Below, piece by piece: positions 23,107-32,247 of a stretch of 64,000 nucleotides of DNA; within the stretch, counting starts at the first letter, position 1, and every line of letters begins with the position of its first letter. The notes under the pieces are model-generated. The model did not search any database, was not told the origin of the DNA, and saw only the letters and a list, made by a program, of their open reading frames with translations. Source of the DNA: Propionibacteriaceae bacterium (lineage in GTDB: Bacteria > Actinomycetota > Actinomycetes > Propionibacteriales > Propionibacteriaceae); NCBI GenBank assembly GCA_017306015.1, contig JAFKJK010000008.1:124001-188000 (forward strand). The letters run 5' to 3'. The position numbers and the translations under genes were made by a program.

Positions 23107-24659
23107 ACATCGCAGCTCCCACCTTCGAGTGGCTGGAACTCGCCCCGGTAGTGACCATCCTGGTCGCCGCGTGCCTGGGCGTGATCGTCGAGGCGGCTGT
23201 GCCTCGCGCCTTCCGGTTCATCAGCCAACTCCTGCTGACCCTGCTCGGTATCGTCGTCGCCGGCGGCCTGCTGGTCATCAACCTGCTGGCCGGACGCGGC
23301 GGGCTGCTGGCGATGGACGCCGTCAGCCTGGACGGCCCGAGCTACCTCGCCTGGGCAGCGCTGCTGGTCTTCGGCCTGCTGTCCATGATGGTGTTCGCAG
23401 AACGCAGCCTCACCAACGGCGTCTCGGCGTTCGCGGCGTCCGCTGCCTCGGTTCCCGGCAGCCCGGGGGAGGCGGAGGCGGACGGGGCTCGGCACGAGCA
23501 CACCGAGGTCTTCCCGCTGGCGCTGTTCTCCCTGACCGGCATGATGGTCTTCGTCGCTGCGAACGACCTGCTCACCGCCTTCGTCGCCCTGGAAGTGATG
23601 TCGCTGCCGCTGTACCTGCTGGCCGGCATGTCCCGCCGTCGCCGGCTGCTCAGCCAGGAGGCCGCACTGAAGTACTTCCTGCTCGGCTCCCTCTCCAGCG
23701 CGTTCTTCCTCTTCGGCATGGGCCTGATCTACGGCTTCGCCGGCTCGTTCCAGTTCAGCGCGATCGACGCGGCGGTACAGGCGCCGCTCTACGGCCGCGG
23801 CCTGCTGTTCACCGGCATGGCGCTGATGGCGGTCGGGCTGCTGTTCAAGATCGGGGCCGTGCCGTTCCACAACTGGGTGCCGGACGTCTACGTCGGCTCG
23901 CCCACCCCGGTGACCGCGTTCATGGCGATCTGCACCAAGCTGGCGGCCGTGATGGCCACCGTCCGGTTCTTCTTCGTCGCGCTCGGCGCCGAGCGGTGGA
24001 GCTGGCAGCCGCTGCTGGCGACGGTCGCGGTGCTGACCATGGTCGTCGGCGTGCTGCTGGCCGTCACCCAGACCGACATCAAGCGGCTGCTGGCCTACTC
24101 GTCGGTGTCCCACGCGGGCTTCATCCTGGTCGCCGTGGTCGGCGCGACCGTCGCGACGCAGGCCAATCCGGCGAGCAGCGTCGCCTCGATCCTGTTCTAC
24201 CTGGCCGCGTACGGCTTCGCGACGATCGCCGCCTTCGCGATCCTGACCATGGTCCGGGACGCGGCCGGTGAGGTGCACGAGATCTCCGGCTGGGCGGGGC
24301 TGGGCCGGAAGAACCCGTTGCTGGGCGCGGTGTTCACGGTCCTGATGCTGAGCTTCGCCGGCATCCCGCTGACCGGGGGCTTCATCGGCAAGTGGGAGGT
24401 CTTCGCCGCGGCGTGGCAGGGCGGCTATGGCTGGCTGGTGGTGGTCGCGGTGATCGCGAGCCTCGCCGCCGCCTACGTCTACCTGAAGGTCGTCGTGTCG
24501 ATGTTCTTCGACGACGAGGCCAAGGGCGTCGCGGTGGCCCCGGCCAGCGGGCTGACCCTGGTGCCGATCGGGGTCGGGGCTCTGGCCTCGGTCTACCTCG
24601 GCATCTTCCCCGGCCCGCTGCTGGACCTGATGACGGCGGCCAGCACCTTCCTGCGCTGA
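23103..24659 (+). CDS. nuoN: NADH-quinone oxidoreductase subunit N
   Basis: NuoN is the third antiporter-like pump and the last gene of the operon. The 518-residue protein has FVALEVMSLPLYLLAGM with the conserved Glu, KIGAVPFHNWVPDVYVGSP and SVSHAGFILVAVVG. The GTG start overlaps the nuoM stop (GTGA). A 40-residue polar loop around residues 110-135 (SPGEAEADGARHEH region) is longer than in E. coli. The operon nuoA-N is complete and in canonical order. Confidence 0.95.
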   Translation: MNIAAPTFEWLELAPVVTILVAACLGVIVEAAVPRAFRFISQLLLTLLGIVVAGGLLVINLLAGRGGLLAMDAVSLDGPSYLAWAALLVFGLLSMMVFAERSLTNGVSAFAASAASVPGSPGEAEADGARHEHTEVFPLALFSLTGMMVFVAANDLLTAFVALEVMSLPLYLLAGMSRRRRLLSQEAALKYFLLGSLSSAFFLFGMGLIYGFAGSFQFSAIDAAVQAPLYGRGLLFTGMALMAVGLLFKIGAVPFHNWVPDVYVGSPTPVTAFMAICTKLAAVMATVRFFFVALGAERWSWQPLLATVAVLTMVVGVLLAVTQTDIKRLLAYSSVSHAGFILVAVVGATVATQANPASSVASILFYLAAYGFATIAAFAILTMVRDAAGEVHEISGWAGLGRKNPLLGAVFTVLMLSFAGIPLTGGFIGKWEVFAAAWQGGYGWLVVVAVIASLAAAYVYLKVVVSMFFDDEAKGVAVAPASGLTLVPIGVGALASVYLGIFPGPLLDLMTAASTFLR

Positions 24660-24679
24660 GCCCGCCGGCACGCTGAGGA

Positions 24680-24685
24680 TATGCT
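24680..24685 (+). promoter_or_regulatory. leaderless promoter -10 (TATGCT)
   Basis: TATGCT is followed after 7 bases by a GTG (24693) in frame with the prenyl synthase. The box overlaps an upstream ATG (24681) and so argues against that start. The synthase can thus be transcribed apart from nuo. Confidence 0.6.
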
Positions 24686-24692
24686 TGCGCCT

Positions 24693-25691
24693 GTGACCTC
24701 GAACCAGACTGCGGACCTGGTGGGCGAGGTGGATCCGGACTTCCTGAACCGTGCCACCGGCCTGCTCGATCGGGTCGAGCAGGAGCTGGCCGCAGCCGCC
24801 GAGGCCGACACGGACTTCGTCACCGCGGCCGCCCGGCACATCATCAGCGCCGGTGGCAAGCGCTTCCGTCCCCTGCTGGTCGTGCTGGCAGCACTCCTGG
24901 CCGACCAGCCGAGGGACGACGCGATCGTCCGGGCCGCCCTGGTGATGGAGCTGACCCACGTCGCCAGCCTGTACCACGACGACGTGATGGACGACGCCGA
25001 CCTGCGCCGCGGCGCCGCGAGCGCGAACCAGCGGTGGGGGAACACGGTCGCCATCCTGGTCGGTGACTTCCTGTTCGCCCGGGCGTCCACGATCGTCGCC
25101 ACTCTCGGCACCGAGTACGTGGACCTCCAGGCACGCACCTTCGCCCGGCTGGTGCAGGGCCAGATCGCCGAGACCCGCGGACCCGCCGAGACGGCCAATC
25201 CGCTGGAGCACTACCTGCAGGTGGTCGCCGACAAGACCGGCTCGCTGATCGCGGCCTCGACGACGTTCGGCGGCATGGTCGCCGGTCTGGAGGAACCGTC
25301 GCTGGCGGCGCTGGCCGCGTACGGGGAGGAGATCGGCGTGGTCTTCCAGCTCAGCGACGACATCATCGACATCGCGTCGGACACCTCGGGCAAGACGCCG
25401 GGCACCGATCTGCGGGCCGGCGTCCCGACGCTGCCGACGCTGCTGGCACGAGCGTCCGTCGACCCGGCCGATGCGCGGCTCCTGGAACTCCTCGACTCCG
25501 ACCTGGACTCGGACGCCGACCTTGCCGAGGCCCTGGGTCTGATGCGCGCCCATTCGGCGATGGCGGACGCCCGCGCGGAGATCACCCGGCGCGCGGAGAT
25601 CGCCCGGGGCTACCTCGCGCCGCTCCCGGACGGGGAGGCCAAGGCCGCACTTTCCGCACTCTGCGACGCCGTCATCAGTCGCTCGTCCTGA
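24693..25691 (+). CDS. polyprenyl diphosphate synthase (trans-isoprenyl)
   Basis: This 332-residue enzyme condenses isopentenyl diphosphate units onto an allylic primer to make a long prenyl chain, very likely the menaquinone tail. Both Asp-rich motifs are intact: LYHDDVMDDADLRRG (first, near residue 94) and QLSDDIIDIASD (second, near residue 222), as is GGKRFRPLL near residue 52. Chain length cannot be read from the motifs. I start it at the GTG 7 bases after a -10 box rather than at ATG 24681. It follows nuoN by 33 bases and precedes a type II NADH dehydrogenase. Confidence 0.9.
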   Translation: MTSNQTADLVGEVDPDFLNRATGLLDRVEQELAAAAEADTDFVTAAARHIISAGGKRFRPLLVVLAALLADQPRDDAIVRAALVMELTHVASLYHDDVMDDADLRRGAASANQRWGNTVAILVGDFLFARASTIVATLGTEYVDLQARTFARLVQGQIAETRGPAETANPLEHYLQVVADKTGSLIAASTTFGGMVAGLEEPSLAALAAYGEEIGVVFQLSDDIIDIASDTSGKTPGTDLRAGVPTLPTLLARASVDPADARLLELLDSDLDSDADLAEALGLMRAHSAMADARAEITRRAEIARGYLAPLPDGEAKAALSALCDAVISRSS

Positions 25692-25721
25692 CCAGCCCGG
25701 CCCCGCCCGTCCCAACCGACC

Positions 25722-25727
25722 TAGGCT
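25722..25727 (+). promoter_or_regulatory. -10 box (TAGGCT) before ndh
   Basis: TAGGCT lies 27 bases before the chosen ndh ATG (25755), leaving a leader of about 20 bases that contains GGGAG. Unlike its neighbours this promoter appears leadered. Confidence 0.45.
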
Positions 25728-25754
25728 GGGTACTCCCGACGAATGGGAGTTTCC

Positions 25755-27128
25755 ATGTCCAGGCCCCGCGTCGTGATCATCGGGTCAGGCTTCGGCGGGC
25801 TGTTCGCCGCCAGGGCCCTCGCCCATGCCGACGTCGATGTCACCCTCGTGTCGAAGATCGTCAGCCACCTGTTCCAGCCACTGCTCTACCAGGTCGCCAC
25901 CGGCATCCTGTCCACCGGTGAAGTGGCCCCGGCAACCCGGGACGTCCTCAGGCGGCAGCGCAACGCCACCGTGCTGCTGGCCGAGGTCACCGGCATCGAC
26001 CTGGCGGCGCACCGGATCCACGCCAGCAAGCTGGGGGAGGACCTCAGCCTCGACTACGACTACCTGATCGTCGCCGCCGGCGCCGGCCAGTCGTACTTCG
26101 GCAACGACCACTTCGCCACGTTCGCGCCCGGGATGAAATCGATCGACGACGCCCTCGAACTGCGGGCCCGGATCTTCGGGTCACTGGAGATGGCCGAGCT
26201 CACCGACGATCCGGAGCAGCGCCGCCGGCTGATGACGTTCGTCGTGGTGGGAGCCGGACCGACCGGCGCGGAGATGGCCGGCCAGATCGCCGAGCTCACC
26301 GGTCACACGCTGCGGGACGACTACCGGCGGATCGACACGACGTCGGCCAGGGTGCTGCTGTTCGACGGAGTGGACGCCGTGCTGGGCTCGTTCGGGCCGA
26401 AGCTGGCCGCGTCCGCCCGGGCCCAGCTGGAGCGCAACGGCGTCGACGTGCGCCTCGGCGCGATGGTCACCGACCTGGACGCCGACGGCCTGCAGGTGCG
26501 CTACTCCGACGGCCGGGCCGAGCGGATCGAGGCCGCCTGCAAGGTGTGGGCGGCCGGCGTCCAGGCCAGCCCGCTCGGCGCGATGCTCGCCGAGCAGAGC
26601 GGCGCGGAACTGGATCGGGCCGGCCGGGTGAAGGTCCGTCCCGACCTGACCCTGCCCGGCCACCCGGAGGTCTTCGTCGTGGGCGACATGATCGCCCTCG
26701 ACAACCTGCCCGGGGTCGCCCCGGTCGCGATCCAGGGTGGACGGTACGCGGCCCGCCGCATCGTCGACACGATCGGCGGGACGCCCCCGGGAGCCGATTT
26801 CCGGTACCACGACAAGGGCTCCATGGCGGTCACGAGCAGGTTCGGGGCGATCGCGAAGATCGGCGCCATCGAGCTGACCGGCTTCCTGGCCTGGCTGTCC
26901 TGGCTGTTCGTGCACCTGCTGTACATCGTCGGCTTCAAGAACCGAGCGGTGACCCTGCTGCACTGGGCGATCACCTTCGTCGGCCAGGCCCGCACCGAGC
27001 GCGTGACCACGCAGCAGCAGCTGGTCGCACGACTCGCCGTCCGTCAGCTCGGCGACAACTTCTCCCCGACGATCTCGGGCACTATGGAGTCCGACGACTC
27101 CACGGGAGAGGGCACGAAGGGCCGATGA
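25755..27128 (+). CDS. ndh: type II NADH:quinone oxidoreductase
   Basis: This 457-residue membrane-associated flavoprotein passes electrons from NADH to menaquinone without pumping protons. It has an N-terminal FAD motif IIGSGFGGLFAARAL, the NDH-2 stretch HLFQPLLYQVATG, a second dinucleotide motif VVVGAGPTGAEMAGQIAEL near residue 160, VFVVGDM, and a C-terminal amphipathic/hydrophobic helix (FLAWLSWLFVHLLYIV) that anchors it. I prefer ATG 25755, which has GGGAG 5 bases upstream, over ATG 25743, which would add four residues. The genome thus encodes both coupled (nuo) and uncoupled NADH oxidation side by side. Confidence 0.9.
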   Translation: MSRPRVVIIGSGFGGLFAARALAHADVDVTLVSKIVSHLFQPLLYQVATGILSTGEVAPATRDVLRRQRNATVLLAEVTGIDLAAHRIHASKLGEDLSLDYDYLIVAAGAGQSYFGNDHFATFAPGMKSIDDALELRARIFGSLEMAELTDDPEQRRRLMTFVVVGAGPTGAEMAGQIAELTGHTLRDDYRRIDTTSARVLLFDGVDAVLGSFGPKLAASARAQLERNGVDVRLGAMVTDLDADGLQVRYSDGRAERIEAACKVWAAGVQASPLGAMLAEQSGAELDRAGRVKVRPDLTLPGHPEVFVVGDMIALDNLPGVAPVAIQGGRYAARRIVDTIGGTPPGADFRYHDKGSMAVTSRFGAIAKIGAIELTGFLAWLSWLFVHLLYIVGFKNRAVTLLHWAITFVGQARTERVTTQQQLVARLAVRQLGDNFSPTISGTMESDDSTGEGTKGR

Positions 27129-28543
27129 ACCTGACTGAGCGGACCGCGCTCGATCTGGCGGGTCTGGTCACCCGCCGGGACGTCCCGGCAACCGACGTGG
27201 TCGCCGCGCACCTGGAACGCAGTTCGCGGCTCGGTCCGCGTTTCGGGGCGTTCGCCCGGCTGACGGCCGACAAGGCCATGGAACAGGCCGCACGACTGGA
27301 CGCAGCGCTCGACCGCGGTGAGCCGGCGCCGCCGCTGGCCGGCGTCCCCTGCCCGATCAAGGACCTCGCGCAGGTGGCCGGCGTCGGCTGGGAGGTCGGC
27401 AGTGCCGCGCTGGCCGGGATGGTCGCCGACGTCGACGAGGACATCGTCACCTGGTTCGCCGAGGCAGGCACGATCTCCACCGGCAAGACCGCGACGCCGG
27501 AGTTCGGGCTGCCCTGCTACACCGAGCCGGAGGGTGCTCCGCCGGCGGTGACCCCCTGGGATCCCACCCGGATGGCCGGCGGTTCCAGCGGCGGCGCTGC
27601 GGTCGCCGTGGCGACCGGGATGGCACCGATCGCGCATGCGTCCGACGGCGGCGGCTCGATCCGGATTCCCGCGTCCTGCTGCGGCCTGGTCGGACTGAAG
27701 CCGTCCCGGGGACGGGTCGGGACGGGCCGCCTGCGCCAGCCCGGCCCCGGCCTGACCACCGACGGCGTCGTCAGCCGGACGGTTGCCGACACGGCCGCCG
27801 TCCTCGACGCCATCGCCGGCCGCGGTACCGGCGAGTCCTACGTCGCACCGACCCCTTCGGGCACGTTCCTCCAGGCGGCCCGCCGGGCGCCGGGACGGCT
27901 GCGGATCGGCGTCCTCACCACCCCGGTGGTCACCGAGGCGGACGTCCACCCGGCCTGCCTGGACGCCGTCGATGCGACGGTTGCCGCACTGGGCCGCGCA
28001 GGCCACGACGTTTCCGCGGCCCCGGTGCCGTTCCCGGCCGATCACTGGCTGGCGTTCCGCTCGGTCTGGGCGGTGGGCGCCGCCACGATCCCGCTTCCGG
28101 CCGAGATCGAGCCGGCGCTGCGGCCGCTGACCCGCTGGCTCCGGGAGACCGGACGCCGGGCGAGCGGGGTCGAGTACGCGGACGCGTTGGCCACCATCCA
28201 GCGGCTGACCCGGGAGGCGGCCGAGGCCTGGGACGGCTTCGACGCCGTCCTCACCCCGACCCTGGCCCAGCCGCCGCTGCCCGTCGGCGCGCTGCGCGAC
28301 GACGACGATCCCGCGGCCGACTTCGCCGCGCAGATGCGGTTCACGCCGTGGACGAGCGTGGCCAACCTGACCGGCCGGCCGGCGATTTCCCTGCCGCTGC
28401 ACACCGCGGTCGTCGACGGGATCGAGTTGCCGATCGGGTCGATGTTCCTCGGCCGCTTCGGTGAGGACGCCCTGCTGCTCAGCCTGGCCGCCCAGCTCGA
28501 GGCCGAGGTGGGCTGGCGGCATCCGCACCTGAGCGATTGGTGA
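27125..28543 (+). CDS. amidase signature family hydrolase
   Basis: This 472-residue cytoplasmic enzyme hydrolyses a carbon-nitrogen amide bond of unknown substrate. The Ser-cisSer-Lys triad is visible: Lys in GVPCPIKDLAQ (near residue 78), the Ser pair region GGSSGGAAVAVATG near residue 154, and the nucleophile in SDGGGSIRIPASCCGLVGLKPSRGRV near residue 178. The length suits a stand-alone amidase. It is not obviously GatA, because no gatB or gatC lies nearby. It overlaps ndh by 4 bases (ATGA) and is probably co-transcribed with it. Confidence 0.88.
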   Translation: MNLTERTALDLAGLVTRRDVPATDVVAAHLERSSRLGPRFGAFARLTADKAMEQAARLDAALDRGEPAPPLAGVPCPIKDLAQVAGVGWEVGSAALAGMVADVDEDIVTWFAEAGTISTGKTATPEFGLPCYTEPEGAPPAVTPWDPTRMAGGSSGGAAVAVATGMAPIAHASDGGGSIRIPASCCGLVGLKPSRGRVGTGRLRQPGPGLTTDGVVSRTVADTAAVLDAIAGRGTGESYVAPTPSGTFLQAARRAPGRLRIGVLTTPVVTEADVHPACLDAVDATVAALGRAGHDVSAAPVPFPADHWLAFRSVWAVGAATIPLPAEIEPALRPLTRWLRETGRRASGVEYADALATIQRLTREAAEAWDGFDAVLTPTLAQPPLPVGALRDDDDPAADFAAQMRFTPWTSVANLTGRPAISLPLHTAVVDGIELPIGSMFLGRFGEDALLLSLAAQLEAEVGWRHPHLSDW

Positions 28544-28873
28544 TCACTCCGGCGCCGGTCGCGGGTAGGTCGTGATTCCCACGCCGTTGGTGTCTGCCAG
28601 CGGGCTGCGACAGCCATCGCCGAGTCGCGGCGGATCCGTAGCCGACGCGGCGGAGGGACCTGCGCGCCCGACTCCGAACGGCGGTGGGGCCCGCGCACCT
28701 GGCATACGTGGGGCCGCGGCAACGTGCCGGGCAGTACCCAGCGCCGAGCATTCGCGCACGTCGGACAGCGAACAACAGTGGACAACTCTCTTGTTCGAAG
28801 GTCGGGCTGTGGACAATGACCCGCCTCCGAACGGGGGCTTCCTCCAGCGGCAGCACCCGATGCCGCGGGCGCG
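28544..28873. other. 330-bp region without a supported gene; inverted repeat and DnaA-box-like sites
   Basis: Open frames here on both strands have no ribosome site or recognisable protein character. CGAACAA (28769-28775) is inversely repeated at 28791-28797. Two sites resemble the actinobacterial DnaA box TTGTCCACA in reverse: AGTGGACAA (28777-28785) and TGTGGACAA (28808-28816). Both neighbouring genes end here (convergent), so it may be a terminator region. Confidence 0.4.
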
Positions 28874-30193
28874 TCAGGTCGCGGGCAGGCCCGGTGGGTC
28901 ACCGTCCGCGTCTCCGGAATCGGCTTCCCCGACGTCGCGGTAGTGCCGGTTGCGCAGGCCGAGGATCACCGACGCGAGCACGGCTGCCGTCACCGACGCG
29001 GTCAGGATCGCCACCTTGCCGATGTCGTCGTGCGGGGTGCCCTGGCCGAAGCTGAGTTCGCTGACCAGCAGCGAGACGGTGAACCCGATGCCGCCCAGCA
29101 CCGCCAGGCCGAAGACGTCGATCCAGGCCAGGCTGGGGTCGAGGGTGGCGCGCCGCAGCCGGGTGACCAGCCAGGTGGCGCCGGTGATGCCGATGGCCTT
29201 GCCGGCCACCAGGCCCACGATCACACCGACGCCGATCGGATGGGTGACCGCCCCGACGAACCCGCTCCAGCCGCCGATGGCCACCCCGGCGGAGAAGAAC
29301 GCGAACACCGGCACCGCGAAGCCGGCGGAGAACGGCCGCAGCCGGTGCTCCAGCACGGACGCCAGGCCGCGGGCCGTCTCCGCCTCCGAGCCGGCCGGCG
29401 GCCGGACGGGCACGCAGAACGCCAACAGGACTCCCGCCACGGTCGCGTGGACGCCGGAGGCGTAGGTGAGCACCCAGGTGACGATTCCGAGCGGCAGCAC
29501 CACCAGCCATCGCGCCCACGCGTGCTCCAGCAGGAAGGCCTGTCCCCGGTGGGCGATCAGCGCGAACAGTGCCAACGGAACGACATCGGCCAGCAGGAAT
29601 CCCGCCTGCACGTCCCGGGCATAGAAGATGGCGATGATCGCGATCGCGATCAGGTCGTCCGCGACGGCGAGCGTGAGCAGGAACGTCCGCAGGGCCGCGG
29701 GCAGGTGGGAGTTGATCACGGCCAGGACGGCCAGGGCGAACGCGATGTCGGTTGCCGCCGGGATGGCCCAGCCGCGGCGGGCCTCCGCATCGGCGAACGT
29801 GACCGCCGCGAAGATCAGGGCCGGCACCGCGACCCCGCCGACGGCGGCCACGACCGGCACCAGCGCCGTCCGCGGCTCGCGCAGGTCACCGGCGATGAAC
29901 TCGTGCTTCAGTTCCAGGCCGACGAGGAAGAAGAACACCGCCAGCAGCGCGTCGGCGGCCCAGTGACCGAGCGACAGGTCCAGATCGACGCCGAACAGCG
30001 CGGCACCGACGTGGAGGTCGCGCAGCCCGAAGTAGAAGCCCGGGACGACGTTGGCGCACACCATCGCAGCCGCCGCGCCGAGCAGCAGCAGGAAGCCGCC
30101 GACCGACTCCGAGCGCAGCACCTGCTGAACCCGGACGAGCTCCCGGTACGCGCCGCGGGCCAGCGTGACCGGAGCCGGCCGCCCCGGTTTCAC
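28874..30193 (-). CDS. nhaA: Na+/H+ antiporter NhaA
   Basis: NhaA exports sodium in exchange for protons and helps with pH and salt homeostasis. The 439-residue protein has about twelve hydrophobic segments, with the paired membrane Asp of the ion site in [18 protein letters not shown] and the [13 protein letters not shown] helix before it. The GTG start (30193) forms a GTGA overlap with the stop of the upstream peptidase gene. The frame stays open far upstream only as antisense-like sequence inside that gene. Pairing of nhaA with an M13 peptidase in one transcript has no obvious functional reason. Confidence 0.9.
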   Translation of the reverse strand: MKPGRPAPVTLARGAYRELVRVQQVLRSESVGGFLLLLGAAAAMVCANVVPGFYFGLRDLHVGAALFGVDLDLSLGHWAADALLAVFFFLVGLELKHEFIAGDLREPRTALVPVVAAVGGVAVPALIFAAVTFADAEARRGWAIPAATDIAFALAVLAVINSHLPAALRTFLLTLAVADDLIAIAIIAIFYARDVQAGFLLADVVPLALFALIAHRGQAFLLEHAWARWLVVLPLGIVTWVLTYASGVHATVAGVLLAFCVPVRPPAGSEAETARGLASVLEHRLRPFSAGFAVPVFAFFSAGVAIGGWSGFVGAVTHPIGVGVIVGLVAGKAIGITGATWLVTRLRRATLDPSLAWIDVFGLAVLGGIGFTVSLLVSELSFGQGTPHDDIGKVAILTASVTAAVLASVILGLRNRHYRDVGEADSGDADGDPPGLPAT

Positions 30194-32106
30194 CAGATCT
30201 TCACCCGATCCGCTTCCGGCAGCCAGGCGGCGTCGGTCTCGGTGAGGTCGAACGCGTCGTAGAACGCGTCCACGTTGCGCACCACCTGGTTGCAGCGGAA
30301 TTCCTCGGGGGAGTGCGGGTCGGTGGCGATCTGCTGGCGAAGTGCCTCGTCCCTGCGCTTGGACTGCCAGATCCGCGCCCAGGACAGGAAGAACCGCTGC
30401 TGGGCCGGGACGCCGTCCACCGGCTCGGGGTCGACGTCCAGCGAGAGCTGCCAGGCGTCGTAGGCGATGGCCGCACCACCGAGGTCGCCGATGTTCTCCC
30501 CGATGGTGAGCTCGCCGTTGACGTGCACCTCGGGCAGCTGCCGCGGCGCGAGCGCCGAGTACTGGCCGATCAGTGCCTTCGTGCGCTCGGTGAACGCCTC
30601 GCGGTCGGTCGACGTCCACCAGTCGCGCAACCGGCCCTCGCCGTCGCACGTGGAGCCCTGGTCGTCGAAGCCGTGGCCGATCTCGTGGCCGATGACCGAG
30701 CCGATGCCGCCGTAGTTGACGGCGTCGTCGGCTTCGGAGTCGAAGAACGGCGGCTGCAGGATGGCGGCGGGGAAGACGATCTCGTTGCGCAGGGGATGGT
30801 AGTAGGCGTTGACCGTCTGCGGGGTCATCAGCCACTCCCACTTCCGGATCGGGCCGCCCAGCTTGCTCAGCTCGTCGGCGGCGTGGAAGTCGGCTGCCCG
30901 CAGGACGTTGCCGAGCAGGTCCCCGGGCTCGATCGTCAGGGTGGAGTAGTCCTGCCAGCGCTCGGGGTAGCCGATCTTCGGGGTGAAGTTCGCCAGCTTG
31001 GTGAGGGCCTCCGAGCGGGTGTCCTCGGTCATCCAGTCCAGCTGGGAGATCGAGCGGCGGTAGGCCTCCAGCAGGTTGCCGACCAGAGCGTCCATCCGGG
31101 CCTTGGCGGCCGGCGGGAAGTGCCGCTCGACGTACAGCTTGCCGACGGCCTCGCCGAGGCTGCCCTCGACGAGTTCGACCCCGCGCTTCCAGCGCTCCTT
31201 GAGCTCGGGGATGCCCTGCAGCACCGTGCCGTAGAAGTCGAACCGCGCCTGGACGAGGGCTGCGGGCAGGTACGGGGACAGCGCCGAGACCAGGTTCCAG
31301 CGGCACCACAGCTTCCAGTCCTCGAGCCGGGACGGCACCAGCAGGCTCGCCAGGTCGGAGAAGAAGGACGGCTGCGCGACGATCACCTCCTCGACGGCGG
31401 GGACGCCGGCCGCGGCGAGCACCCGCGTCCACGCGATGCCGGTGGCGTCCAGGTCGGCCGGCGACATCGGGTTGTACATGGCCCGAAGATCCCGCGTCCG
31501 CACCTTGTCCCAGTGGTGGGACGCCACCTCGGTCTCCAGGTCCACGACCGGAGCGGCGCCACTGGCGGTCAGCTCGGCGAGGGTGAGGGTCCGATCCACG
31601 TGGTCTCGGTACGCGGCCAGGATCTGCGCGTGTTCCTCCAGCCGGTAGTACTCCTCGTCGGGCAGCCCGATCCCGGACTGGCCGACGAACAGCGCGTACC
31701 GGGTCGGATCGCCGGGGTCGGCGTCCACGTCCAGCCCGATCGGCGCGCCGATGCCGCGGCGCAGGCTGCGGCCGAAGTAGTCCAGCAGGTCGTCAATGGT
31801 GGCGATGGCGTCAATCTCGGCCAGCAGCGGCGCCAGCGGCTGAAGGCCTAGCGCATCGACCCGCTCGGCATCCATGAAGCTGCCGAAGAGATGCTCGACG
31901 AGGTACGCCTCGGTGCCGGGCTCGGAGCCGGCCAGTCCGGTGACGATCTCCCTGATCGCGGCCTCCGAGGCGTCCCGGAGCGTGATGAACGCGCCGGCTG
32001 CCTTCTTGTCGGGATCGATCTGGGTGTCACGCAGCCAGTGGCCGTTGACGTGGCGGAACAGGTCATCCTGCGGGCGGACGGAAGGGTCGAGATCGAATCG
32101 GGTCAC
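30190..32106 (-). CDS. pepO: M13 (neprilysin-like) zinc metallopeptidase
   Basis: This 638-residue endopeptidase of the M13 family probably cleaves oligopeptides. The zinc site [11 protein letters not shown] lies near residue 472, with the third ligand in GENIGDLGG downstream and the substrate-binding NAYYHP (usually NAYY) upstream. The N-terminus reads [22 protein letters not shown], which matches M13 N-termini. There is no signal peptide, so it should be cytoplasmic. The GTG start lies 6 bases from a TAGTCT -10 box, so its transcript is probably leaderless and continues into nhaA. Confidence 0.92.
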   Translation of the reverse strand: MTRFDLDPSVRPQDDLFRHVNGHWLRDTQIDPDKKAAGAFITLRDASEAAIREIVTGLAGSEPGTEAYLVEHLFGSFMDAERVDALGLQPLAPLLAEIDAIATIDDLLDYFGRSLRRGIGAPIGLDVDADPGDPTRYALFVGQSGIGLPDEEYYRLEEHAQILAAYRDHVDRTLTLAELTASGAAPVVDLETEVASHHWDKVRTRDLRAMYNPMSPADLDATGIAWTRVLAAAGVPAVEEVIVAQPSFFSDLASLLVPSRLEDWKLWCRWNLVSALSPYLPAALVQARFDFYGTVLQGIPELKERWKRGVELVEGSLGEAVGKLYVERHFPPAAKARMDALVGNLLEAYRRSISQLDWMTEDTRSEALTKLANFTPKIGYPERWQDYSTLTIEPGDLLGNVLRAADFHAADELSKLGGPIRKWEWLMTPQTVNAYYHPLRNEIVFPAAILQPPFFDSEADDAVNYGGIGSVIGHEIGHGFDDQGSTCDGEGRLRDWWTSTDREAFTERTKALIGQYSALAPRQLPEVHVNGELTIGENIGDLGGAAIAYDAWQLSLDVDPEPVDGVPAQQRFFLSWARIWQSKRRDEALRQQIATDPHSPEEFRCNQVVRNVDAFYDAFDLTETDAAWLPEADRVKIW

Positions 32107-32112
32107 CGGCCA

Positions 32113-32118
32113 AGACTA
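32113..32118 (-). promoter_or_regulatory. leaderless promoter -10 (TAGTCT) for pepO-nhaA
   Basis: Read on the minus strand, TAGTCT is followed by six bases and then the GTG of the peptidase gene at 32106. Confidence 0.6.
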
Positions 32119-32176
32119 GACGAGGAGCCGGGTGGCGCGGTGGCGCTCCCCGGGCAGGGAGCAACGGGTGCTCGAC

Positions 32177-32223
32177 TGGACAAGGTTGATCGATGAAGTG
32201 TATCGTTAACTTCATCGATCAAC
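32177..32223 (+). promoter_or_regulatory. promoter with paired LacI-type operators
   Basis: A -35-like TGGACA (32177-32182), 18-base spacer and -10 TATCGT (32201-32206) are interleaved with a 15-bp perfect inverted repeat: GTTGATCGATGAAGT at 32185-32199 and its inverse at 32209-32223. Each arm contains a near-palindrome centred on CG (TTGATCGATGAA and TTCATCGATCAA), the usual form of a LacI-family operator. One operator lies in the spacer and one at the likely transcription start, so bound repressor would block the promoter of the regulator gene itself. Confidence 0.7.
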
Positions 32224-32247
32224 TGATCGTCCGTCCAGGAGGTGGAG

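Noticed and set aside
24681..24692. ATG start for the prenyl synthase
   Set aside because: The ATG lies inside the TATGCT -10 box, so the transcript probably begins after it.
22863..25715. 950-codon minus-strand frame opposite nuoN and the prenyl synthase gene
   Set aside because: Same composition bias; it spans several well-supported genes and shows no recognisable protein.
28572..28943. Frames of 60-125 codons on both strands after the amidase gene
   Set aside because: Low-complexity Arg/Pro/Gly composition, no start signals, and mutually overlapping frames; treated as intergenic.
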